Assembly: GCF_033807715.1 (NCBI RefSeq)
Contig: NC_084610.1
Coordinates: forward strand, 3,853,001 to 3,917,000
Direction: 5' to 3'
Source of the DNA: Cololabis saira
Taxonomy: Eukaryota; Chordata; Actinopteri; Beloniformes; Belonidae
DNA: 64,000 nt
This document shows positions 13,082 through 22,107 of the stretch, piece after piece. A program made the position numbers and the translations under genes. How positions within the stretch are numbered: position 1 is the stretch's first letter; each line of letters begins with the position of its first letter. The notes beneath the pieces were generated by a model that did no database searches, had not been told where the DNA came from, and saw only the letters and a list, made by a program, of their open reading frames with translations.

Positions 13082-15608
13082 TGATCATATACATACACAC
13101 ACACACACATAGACATACACACTGGCTTGTTCACCTGCATGCTGGCTCTCTAGTTTTTGGGTTTAGGTAGCGGTAGCGATAGCTTAGCTCAGACTGCGAT
13201 CAGATCTCAAGATTTAGGTCGATTGCTGTTCGTGTTTTGGTTGGCTCCGTGCCGGTTTCGTGCTTTGTTTGTGGTTTTTTGTTGCAGATTTCCAGTGCTT
13301 GACGTGTGCCTCCGTGTGTTCCTGCTTCCTGGATTGGCAGTGGATGTCGTCAACCCCCCCCCACCCCCTCCCCCCCCCAAAAAACAAAAAAAAAAAAACA
13401 CTGGGTTTGTATGTGTATATTTATGTATGTGTACGCATATGTGTGCGTATATATATGTATATATTACATATAGTAATAATGCACATATATACACTTTTGG
13501 TTTCTACCGTCATGGTATCAATCAATAATATGTGTGCAGACAAGGTAAAAAAAAAAAAAAAAAAAAAACATCAATCTCGACATTTCAACTTTTTTCTCTG
13601 AATTTCGACTATTTTCTCTGAATTTTGACTTTTTCTTGACATTTCGACTTTTTTCTCGACATTTCTACTTTCTTCTCAAGATTTTACTTCAACATTAATC
13701 TTGACATTTCGACTTTTTTCTCAAATTTTTGACTTTTTTCTCAACATTTCGACTTTTTTCTCGACATTTTGACTTTTTTCTCAAAGTGCATAATAATTCC
13801 CCTAGTTATAACTAATATAGATACATGCAGCATGTGTTGCCTTCATTCTAATTTTTTGCGGCTCCAGACATATTTGTCTTTTGTGCTTTTGGTCCATTAT
13901 GGCTCTTTCAACATTTTGGGTTGCCGACCCCTGCCTCAGACCATGACAGAGGTTCATTAAACCTGTTGGAAGTTGATGTACCATCACAATGATGATGATG
14001 AAATATTAGATTAAGGTGGAAAAGTTACATAGTGCTGCTTTAAATCAGTTATTACTTTTCCCCGTGTGTCCTCAAGTACTATTGTGCATGTGTACAATAT
14101 TAGTCACATGACTCATTGAAGAGAATTCAAACACAGACAACTGAGAAACACCTCCAGCTTTTATTGCTTTCATCGACTAAAGGTTAACGCCACCAGTCTG
14201 TTCCGACCCTTCCAGCACAATCACGCTGAATATTGGCACTTTTCCACTAGTACAGTCGAGCTGTACACAGCTCAGCTCAGCTCCACTCAACTCCAAGAGT
14301 GATATACATTAAAAGAAAGCAAGGCTCTGTCTGATATCCCCCCTTGCTCACTATGTCGTGCACCCACAGGGGGTGGTCTCCATTTTGTCGCGTTATCTGT
14401 ATCTGCAGCAAGAATCAGAGAACATCTGAACACCAGAGAGATGAAACGTTCTTAATCCTTAAAAAGACCATTGGACGAGATTGAATAATCAGAATAAACC
14501 ATGCAGAGGGATGAAAGTGAGCGTAAAGTGATGCTCCAGAACTCTGCCTGAAAACTAACGCCCTCTCTAAATACAGATTTATCCCCATTATTAAAAACAT
14601 GGCAAATAATTGGCTGATTAATCAGTTGACCTCTTCATAAAGATGATTTCATCACAACCAGTAAATGTCAGACTGTTTTGAATAATGTATGAATCCCTGA
14701 GCTGTTTCCGTCTACAAGTCTGCATGATGAATCACACAGAAACTGAAAAATATGATTGTGAGTCACCAGAAAGATGGTAAATAATCCATCAACAACTGAA
14801 AATCATTACAGGACCACTGGAAAAAAAGACCAAGGACCCAAAACTACTGATGCAGGAAAAGATCATTGTTTGGCTGAAGATAAGCAACACCAGTCCAGTG
14901 TGTTGGATCATGGATAATAATACAAATTGTAAATTATGTGTTGACAACTGACCTTAACAAAAGCCTCCACAAAAGTATGTCAGTTGCCAAAATGGCTATA
15001 AATGCTGTTGGAGTGAGAACAGGCTCAATGTTTAAATTAATAATAGGCCAAGGAATACGGCCAAATCTCACCAGTTTCTAGAATACAGCAAATCCACAAA
15101 CATCAAACCAGGGGAACATCTTCAGGAGATTTTAAGTAGAAAAACAACTAGAGAAATGTTGATATCCTCCTTTCTGAGGACGATTGAGCGCCCTATTAAA
15201 GATACCCAATGTAATCTAAAATAACATATTTTGATATTTTTAAAACATGTGCTGAATCTCCCTTGGTGGACCGGCATTTAGATCAAATATTCAACTTATA
15301 AATATTCTGTAACTGGTTAAAGTTTTGCATCATTTCACGTTTAAGTTATGGAAAACACGGCGTGCACGGACTTCCTTTTTGACTGAAAACATTTTGTTTC
15401 TGTTAAAAAAAAGAAGAGGAACTGAATACAAATACACCAATCTCAGGGAGCACCATATGCATAATTATACTTAATGAAAGAGTTTTGAAAATGTTCATGA
15501 TATGAAGGTGAGCAACATGGGAAACAGATTCTCAGGTACCTTGTTAAAGAAGAAGAGGACCAGGAGAGACACACTGCAGATCAGATCCATTTGTTGGCTG
15601 GTCTTCAT
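3799..15608 (-). CDS. calcrl: Calcitonin receptor-like receptor (class B GPCR), 12 coding exons
   Basis: With RAMP partners this plasma-membrane receptor binds CGRP or adrenomedullin and signals through Gs. Coding exons in gene order: 15608-15540, 9630-9486, 9353-9243, 8041-7932, 7853-7762, 7664-7559, 7471-7318, 7235-7175, 7093-7027, 6175-5957, 5873-5832, 4005-3799. They sum to 1383 bp, or 460 aa, against 461 in human. Residues 1 to about 30 are a signal peptide. The ectodomain holds the six class B cysteines and the N-glycosylation site NMTW. TM1 begins near residue 148. Diagnostic stretches include [40 protein letters not shown] and [17 protein letters not shown]. The 42-bp exon encodes [14 protein letters not shown]. 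The tail (393-460) keeps RSASY and EHLNGKS-like motifs. All junctions are GT-AG and in phase. Teleosts can have two calcrl genes, and the paralogue (a or b) cannot be told here. Confidence 0.96.
4451..4791. mobile_element. piggyBac-type MITE, TTAA target duplication
   Basis: A 341-bp element with inverted ends AGGAGCATGAGGC / GCCTCATGCTCCT and TTAA on both sides (4447-4450 and 4792-4795). TTAA duplication is the piggyBac signature. It has no transposase. Confidence 0.8.
4795..4870. mobile_element. 76-bp Harbinger-type MITE (AGCCTGAATTATG ends)
   Basis: Tiny foldback element starting AGCCTGAATTATG and ending CATAAATCAGCCT, with TTA on both sides (4792-4794, 4871-4873), the TWA target of PIF/Harbinger. 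Related sequence recurs near 32671, 33300, 35370, 38090 and at 40309. Confidence 0.7.
5198..5285. repeat. 21-bp minisatellite, about four copies
   Basis: Tandem unit GTCGTGAGGTGTTAATCTCTC repeated about four times with one base change in the last copy. The repetitive ORFs here are translation of the repeat. Confidence 0.9.
6327..6933. mobile_element. DNA transposon with a Myb/SANT-like fragment
   Basis: Ends ACTGCGTTTACATGCA / TGCATGTAAACGTAGT are inverted repeats. A 7-bp direct repeat GTCACTG overlaps both boundaries, so the exact target duplication is uncertain. Inside, plus-strand 6649-6849 can encode a peptide starting [17 protein letters not shown]. It resembles the Myb/SANT-like DNA-binding domain found with PIF/Harbinger transposases. 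It is a fragment lying in a calcrl intron. Confidence 0.65.
8500..9161. mobile_element. Dispersed fish repeat starting GGGCCCGAGCACTGATAGTG
   Basis: About 660 bp opening with GGGCCCGAGCACTGATAGTG and closing with GAGGGCCCGTTCATCGCTGC then GCAGCTTTAATT. I recognise this as a common acanthomorph dispersed repeat but cannot name its class. It ends about 80 bp from a calcrl exon (9353-9243). Confidence 0.6.
10729..11085 (+). mobile_element. tRNA-derived SINE with LINE-like 3' tail
   Basis: Begins GGGGCGGCAGTAGCTCAGGT. It has a pol III A box (TAGCTCAGGTGG) and an exact B box (GGTTCGAATCC). The 3' part contains GTAAAGCGCTCTGGGTGCCT and CGCTATATAAAT and ends in (ATT)n. This tail is of the kind shared by V-SINE-like elements and L2-clade LINEs. 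Confidence 0.85.
11135..11326 (-). pseudogene. Transposon-associated peptide fragment ([18 protein letters not shown])
   Basis: A 63-codon ORF: lysine-rich start, then [21 protein letters not shown] recognise the (V/I)NIG.AF.RWREL motif from many repeat-derived fish proteins. It stops where those proteins continue, so it looks like a fragment carried by the piggyBac-type element rather than a host gene. Confidence 0.45.
11558..13933. mobile_element. hAT element, 8-bp target duplication CCTCAGAC
   Basis: Inverted ends CAGGGGTCGGCAACCC / GGGTTGCCGACCCCTG, flanked by CCTCAGAC at 11550-11557 and 13934-13941. The interior has pyrimidine-rich tracts and a tandem motif of the type CTCGACATTTCGACTTTTTT (11840-11990, 13570-13785). 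No transposase was seen. A GC-rich retroposon has split the tandem array. Confidence 0.9.
11998..13568 (+). mobile_element. GC-rich poly(A)-tailed retroposon, 15-bp target duplication
   Basis: The direct repeat CATCAATCTCGACAT occurs at 11983-11997 and 13569-13583. Between the copies lies 1.57 kb ending in a long A tract, the signature of target-primed reverse transcription. Its parts are a GC-rich block (11998-12200), a (TTA)n tract, a very GC-rich block (12380-12920), (CA)n tracts, and a 3' part with GGTAGCGGTAGCGATAGCTT. No reverse transcriptase is visible, so it was probably mobilised in trans. The long ORFs in the GC-rich part exist on both strands and resemble no protein I know. Confidence 0.7.
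14045..15535. other. Rest of long calcrl intron, no gene recognised
   Basis: AT-rich sequence with no convincing exon. A stretch near 14230-14290 with CTCAGCTCAGCTC-type repetition resembles the end of a fish MITE. Nothing else could be identified. Confidence 0.5.
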
Positions 15609-16895
15609 ATGTGTCCTGTAGAAAAGTCACAAGATTCAAATATCTTTGACGGGTCAACACTTTATCTGATTTGCACAAGAGGATGTAATAAGATTAGGGC
15701 ACTGATAACGACATATGATGCCCTTTTTATGTGAAACAAGTTCCTGAGATCTTAATGAAATATGTGTGACATTATTTGGCTGAAAATATCACATTAATAC
15801 AATGAGGAAACTGCCCGTTAAACCATTTCTTGAATGTGAGTGCAGCTCCACTTTTCTGTAAGTCGTGAGATACCTCAAGGCTCCTTAACGGGTCCTCAGC
15901 TCTTTTCATAATATCTCTTTTGTTTTGCAAATGACGCCCAGATTGATTTATTTCAATTTCAGATCACTTCTGTTTAGAAATCCATCTTTTCTACAACTAA
16001 GAGGAAGTCCTGCGTCCCTTCCAAAGACTTAGAACAAGTCATGCATGCTTTAATTGATTCAAGATTAGATTACTGTGTCAAACTCATCATCTTTCATTGG
16101 CTTTCTGTTTGCTTTTGTTTTATTTCACTACTGAATTCTGCAACCCACTCACAGTCACAACATTGCAACAGTGGGTTTTATCTGGCGTTCCTTTGTCATG
16201 CCATTTAAAAAAAAAAACACACAAGTACGCTGCATGAGTCAAAATATGATTTTACATCAATGCATGTAAAGCTGAACTTTCCTCAAATTCTGATGGGAGC
16301 AACACGTCCTTGTGCAAAAAGATGGACCCACAATTCAGTTTAGTAACGTCTGACATCACCCTATTTGAAGTTTCCAACACATTTATACAGTATAACACTT
16401 ATAACTTATTTTAATGATCACATTGCTTACGTATCGAACTCCTTCAAAAAGTTCTGTGATCATTGAGTATATTGCTCAGAGATGTTCCCAGATCCCAAAC
16501 TGTTTACCCCTTCACATTCGTACGGATGCGACTTTCGTCCAATTTTTCTGCTTGAGGCCAGTCCATGTAGAAATGCCACTTCTTACCACGAAAGATAAAT
16601 GCTGTGCATGTGACAGTACTGTGGTAGTGAGTAGGGATGGGCCGGCGTGTTGTCCCACGAGAGCTGCACTTTGGCTATATTTCCATTAGGGGGGTCCAGG
16701 TGAAAAAGGGCACAGTCAGAGTCAGCATCCCCCCTTATCCCCTCAACTTCCAGCTTCATGCAACTGGTTTGTGAGGAACGGTATATTCATGATGGCATGA
16801 ATTTGGGTGGAGAAGATGGATAATACAACGTTTATGGACACGGTTCTGTCACATCACTGTTCTTGATTTGGTGGTCATTTTAGTCCCCCACATAC

Positions 16896-17261
16896 AGGAC
16901 GGTCTCAGAAAATGTGAATATTGTGATAAAGTTCTTTATTTTCTGTAATGCAATTACAAAAACTGAAATGTCATACATTCTGGATTCATTACAAGTCAAC
17001 TGAAATATTGCAAGCCTTTTATTATTTTAATATTGCTGATTATGGCTTACAGTTTAAGATTAAGATTCCCAGAATATTCTAATTTTTTGAGATAGGATAT
17101 TTGAGTTTTCTTAAGCTGTAAGCCATGATCAGCAATATTAAAATAATAAAAGGCTTGCAATATTTCAGTTGATTTGTAATGAATCCAGAATGTATGACAT
17201 TTTTGCCTTACAGAAAATAAAGAACTTTATCACAATATTCAAATTTTCTGAGACAGTCCTG
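16896..17261. mobile_element. TA-target palindromic MITE, copy 2
   Basis: Same family as 1779-2146, full length with TA on both sides. It lies upstream of the calcrl signal-peptide exon. Small deletions near the right end shorten it by a few bases. Confidence 0.85.
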
Positions 17262-18119
17262 TATATGCAAATGTACGCTCTCAAGCACAACAGTACACAT
17301 CAGTTCCTGTGAGATTGAATCATACATGCACTTTTCATCCCAAATTTATTTTTATTGGATATGGAGGAACGGGAACAAATTTCACCACTTTTGCAAATCG
17401 TTTTTTCCCCAGGAGCTCTGTAATATTAGTGTTTCCTGAGTCGCAGCAGCTGCCGAGCTGATCGAGTGCACAATGTGTTGACAGGAGCTGGGCTCGCGTT
17501 CACGTTTTATTCTGTCACACCCGTTGAATCAAGCTCTTAGAAATCTTTCAAACCCTCAGTTTGCTACTCATGTATGTAGTAGGTTAGTTTGTTGTAGTAG
17601 GTTCTGCCTTGGATTTGTTGTTGTCTAGTGCTTAAGAAAAACAACACCATGGCCATTTTTATTTTTCCCTTTGCAACTCATCAGATCTTATCAGGTTTCC
17701 TATCCTTTTATATTAACCAGAACTCGTGTAGACATAAACAGAGTTGAGATATGCCTCCACATTTGTGTTTTTATTTCAGGGCTCCCCTTTTTTGGGGATG
17801 TCAGTGTCAAACATTTGACCCTTTGCTTCCTCTGCTCCCCACAGCTTCCTTCCTACACGCTGCATTATGAATGCTGAGCAAGTTTAAACAAGATTGAGAT
17901 AAGAACCTCTCACCGACAGCCCAGCCCTGATTCCACTTTTAAGCCATCATATTAACTCTGATGTACACATTAAAATGGGTTATGCAATCAGCACAAGCAG
18001 TAAAACAGATGGACGTCGCTCTCAAACCAAACCTCTCGTGGTGGTGTATCCTTTAATCACCAATTGTTGGTTTTCCTGCTGAGGGATTGCTGCTGCTTGG
18101 TAAACAAAACCAAGACACA

Positions 18120-19300
18120 CACTACATACAGCTAAGTCCAGAAGTATATAAACAATGACAAAGTTAAAAGATTAGAAATAAAACAATCAAGATGTGATCC
18201 AATCCATAGACTTTCAGTTTTAAGATTTTTCACAAAATAAAAAAAAAATGGCATTTACAATTTAGGGATTATTTGAAACAATGACAAATACATCTACAGA
18301 CAAAGTGACATAATTGTGAATATAATACCTGGATGAAAACCCAAGCTCTTTGTGCCTTCAGTTTTGACTCAAGTAACTGAAAAGCATATTCTACTGGACT
18401 GAGACCAGGAAACTAACTTGATCACTGAAGAATATTCCCTTTCTTTGCCTTCAAAAGGTCTTACTTTGCTTTTTCAGGATGTCTAGGGTTGTTGTGCATC
18501 TCCGTGGTAAAAATCCCGTCCTTTCAGTTCATGTGATCAGAGAGTATAGTCCAACTCAGAACTCTACCTCTATCAGAACCATCATTAAACAGCAGCAACC
18601 TTGTTTTGACTGGCATCCACCCATGCCCATACCATAACACCACCTCCACCATGTTTGACTCATGATGTGGTCTTTGGATCAAGAGCTGTTCCTTTCCCCT
18701 TCCTGCCTTCTCTTCCCATCCTCGTGAAAAGAATAGTCTGTCTAAGGAATATGATGAACCGTTGCTCTGCACCTTGTTGTATAACCTCGGTATTCACAAA
18801 GACGTCTCTTGACTGTAGACGTTGACAACGATACACCTACTTTCTCCAGACTATTAGTGACTTCTGATGATGATGTGGAAAGTAAAAGATTCTGCTATTT
18901 TCATCCTTGGTCTTCTAAGCCTGTTGATGTGACCACGCCTAAGGCTTTTGCTGTCTCTCTTCCATATTTTTTTTTATTCTTCAGCCTAAAGATCACCTCT
19001 TTTATTCGCATTAAGAGTCCCATTAAAACAGCTGCCAACTTAATACCTGATATAAAATCTGGATCTTTTATCTGCTTCATTTGTCCTGAAGTCATGAGTA
19101 AATTAACTATTGTTCATTTAGTTTTCCAAATACTTCCAAGCCCTTGAAAATGGCTTTCATAAAACCCATAAAACTTTCATTAAAATACTGTAATTCCTGA
19201 CATATTTTGATAAAACCTCCATAGTTTTAAGCTGAAAGTCTGCAATTTGATCACATCTTGATTGTTTGATTTTGAAATCCGTTGTGGTAGTGTATAAAGG
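18120..19300. mobile_element. Degenerate Tc1-like element
   Basis: Two inverted segments containing CAATCAAGATGTGATC (near 18185) and GATCACATCTTGATTG (near 19250) bracket about 1 kb. The interior resembles decayed Tc1-type sequence (CACCTCCACCATGTTTGACT near 18640), but no open transposase remains. Confidence 0.5.
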
Positions 19301-19789
19301 CTAAATCATAAAAGAAATTTAACTGTTATTGCTTCAATAATTTTAGATTTGAATGTAGTTGCATTTTAGAGAAACTCCAGCTTTATTGTGCACACCGGCT
19401 CGCCTTTCCATGTAACTCTCCAAACATCGAAACAAAATCTGACGCAAAAGCATATGTTTCTGCTTTTGTAAATACACATAGTGACACATTCTTGATTAGT
19501 ATCTTCTGACACGCACAGTTCGGCTGACAATAATAATAATAATGATTTAATCCTCTTGTTAACGGCTGCATCTGAATTTACACAGTTTGAAAGTTATTAG
19601 AACCACATTGATGCTGAGAATTACTCTTCCCCGCGGTGCCAGACGTGAGTGGCAAATAACACGATCAGACTTTTTAAACCTTGAATAGAAATGTTCTACT
19701 TCAATAAAACATAAAAAAGGCAACTTGACCTCTTTCTCAGCATGTTAACCACAGTCCAAGCAGATCTTCTTGAAATTAAATGAACTTAC

Positions 19790-19950
19790 CTTCTGAACAA
19801 GTGTTTGGCAGAGCCGAGAGTAATCCTTCAATCTGAGAGTTTATCTTTGCTGGAATATATGAACAATAAGAATCGATTTTTGGGATTTCCTCAGGAGCCT
19901 TTCTTTACTGTTTGGCACAAGAGGCAGAGGCGACACTGAGCTGAGCTGAG
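19790..19950 (-). other. calcrl: Probable calcrl 5'UTR exon and start region
   Basis: On the minus strand a good donor (GTAAGT) follows position 19790. The first coding exon (15615-15540) has an acceptor 7 bp before its ATG, so at least one upstream noncoding exon is required. The 5' end is a guess. A CRE-like TGATGTCATC lies just upstream, near 19980. Transcript data would be needed to fix the start site. Confidence 0.5.
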
Positions 19951-20404
19951 CTGATAAAAACTGGCCGAGCCAGGGATGACATCACAGGCTTGAGACGTCC
20001 CAGGAGAGTAAAGATGATCATCACAAACACGTATGCGCTTAATAACAGTTTGTGTATGAAGTAAATTCCCCCCAAGTTCTATGCTTCACCCATTTTTGTA
20101 TTTATTTGGAGTTATGGGTCTGGAAAAAGATGAAGAGAAAAAAAATGGTCTTATAGAATATTTGTATCATAATATTTTCTTAATATTAATGAGCATAAAG
20201 CTATGGTGCAAATATTTGTTGTATTTGGGTTACATTTTTATATTTTCAAATAATTCCCATAGCATTTGTAATCATTTTAGTTGGATTCTTTATAAAAATG
20301 AACATTACATCAATAAGTACAAAAATGGACTAAACACGAAAGGTCCCTTTCCAACGCAACAGCGCCCTCTGCTGGCCATGACTCCCGCTAGCAACCGGCC
20401 CTCC

Positions 20405-20418
20405 GTTACCATGACAAC
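20405..20418. promoter_or_regulatory. RFX-type X-box near zswim2 start
   Basis: GTTACCATGACAAC fits the ciliary-gene X-box pattern RYYNYYATRRNRAC at every position. It lies about 50 bp before a good splice donor (AAG then GTAAGG at 20470) that could close a noncoding first exon of zswim2. Regulation by RFX is an inference. Confidence 0.55.
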
Positions 20419-21191
20419 AGCATTCTTGAGCCTCGTTTGGATATCAAATATATGTCTGGGTTCGTTAAGGTAAGGACGTGTAACTGCAGGCTCCTTTTTG
20501 TTTGAAGATTTACACCTAATTATAAACCTGTCAAAGGCAACAGTTGTTTTCTAAGGCATTTTAGAGTTTTTCTTTGTTCAAAAAGACAGTTTTGAGTGTT
20601 ATTTTTAGTCAGAATTACGTGACAGGTGTTGCTAATGGTTGCTGATTAACGTTGAGCTAGCAACGCAACCTCGGTGTTTGTTGGCTTAAAATTATTGATT
20701 TTGTCATGCTTTTATCTTTTTATTTTGTCTTTTATCTCTTAGGTTGTTATAAAAAAATAATATGTCAATAAATGTAGTCAGTTGAGTCAAATATAAGGTT
20801 AAATATTGGCTTTTGGTTGAGGGTTGGAAGAAACTTAGATTGCAAGTCTGCATGATGATTATAAAGTAGTATTACACAGATTCAGGGTAAACCTGTTTGT
20901 AGGTATTTTTGTAACTTTTGTGTGGATTTGGATGTGTAATGTGGGGTTGACATTGATGCATCAGGTTGTAAAATCCACATAATCCACGCAGATGTAATGA
21001 TAGTGTTATAGGTTTTTGTGTGTTTTAACAACTTTGCAAAATTATGTGGGCAGTCTGCTCTTCTTTACATGTTGCTCATCTTTTTATTCTCTCTTCTGGT
21101 GCATTTATGATCCTCCGAACTCCTCTTTAAATAACTTTGTATCATGATATGATTTAATGTTTTTTCTTCTTTTTTGCTTAGTTATGCTTAA

Positions 21192-21205
21192 GTTGCCATG
21201 GTAAC
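21192..21205. promoter_or_regulatory. Perfect palindromic RFX X-box
   Basis: GTTGCCATGGTAAC is a textbook palindromic RFX site, about 900 bp before the zswim2 ATG and about 1.2 kb from the calcrl 5'UTR exon. Both half sites are intact. Confidence 0.6.
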
Positions 21206-22107
21206 AGTAAACAGCCTAAATGCTTGCATGTAACTGAAGTGTAAAGGGTTTAAGCTTGATGAAAGCTTTGAAAGTTTATCAGGTGCTGCTACGCGTCTGG
21301 GTCAATGACGTGATGCCTATTTCTGAGAAACAGATTTTTTTTCAATTCCAAAAAGGTTTAAATGGATAAAAAAAATATCATATATATGAACTACCTGTCC
21401 CACATATGGACTCACTTGAATTTTACAGAAAATACTAGTTTTTTAGGATTTTGTTATTGTTTTAAGTGTCAAAATGTCATGTGGTGCGACCATTAAAAAA
21501 ACAACCATTTTTGTACTGAAAAAAAAAAGATGTCAAGATGTTAAGGAAATTAATTTATTTTAATCTGAATCATGGTTGCACCACATGACCTTTTTTAAGG
21601 CCAATTCATCTTGACAAAAAACTGAATTTAAATGTTTACATGAATTTATGTGTACACAACATTCTTAATGTTTGAACTACTGCAATAGATATTATTTTTT
21701 TATTGTTTTAAAATTGACCTGTTGAAAATCCTTATTCGTCATTGACCCATATACATCATCTGTCTCATCCTTGCTTGTGTGTTCACATGGATACGTGAAG
21801 CTTAATGCAAATTAATCTCTTATTTATTCCCCTTAAAATATCATCATACATTATAGTATCTGCAGCTGACTTAATTATGCAGAGAACAAGGCAGAAAAGG
21901 TAGCTTGTAGTTTAAAAAAAATAATGAATTCATTAAAAACAGTATATATTCCTGGTATTTCATTCCTTTTTTCATCATTCTTCATCTCATCTTGATCATT
22001 TATATCATTATTAAATATTTGTAATTCTTTTATATTCTTTGTTTTTTGTCTTCATGGAAGTTTTAGTCTCGAGTTTGCCTCCTCAACTCCTCTGGATCAG
22101 TAACAGG

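Larger units (their letters stand above)
9963..14039. mobile_element. piggyBac-type element carrying nested insertions
   Basis: Ends AGCAGCACAATGTAACTTT and AAGTTACATAGTGCTGCT are inverted repeats with TTAA on both sides (9959-9962, 14040-14043). The 4.08-kb span holds a tRNA-SINE (10729-11085) and a hAT element (11558-13933). The hAT element carries a poly(A)-tailed retroposon. Without them the host element is about 1.35 kb. A minus-strand ORF (11326-11135) encodes a repeat-associated peptide. Located in the long calcrl intron before the signal-peptide exon. Confidence 0.75.

Noticed and set aside
11840..13785. CRISPR-like regularly spaced CTCGACATTTCGAC motifs
   Set aside because: This is a eukaryotic genome. 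The spacers are not unique and the array is a degenerate tandem repeat inside a transposon.
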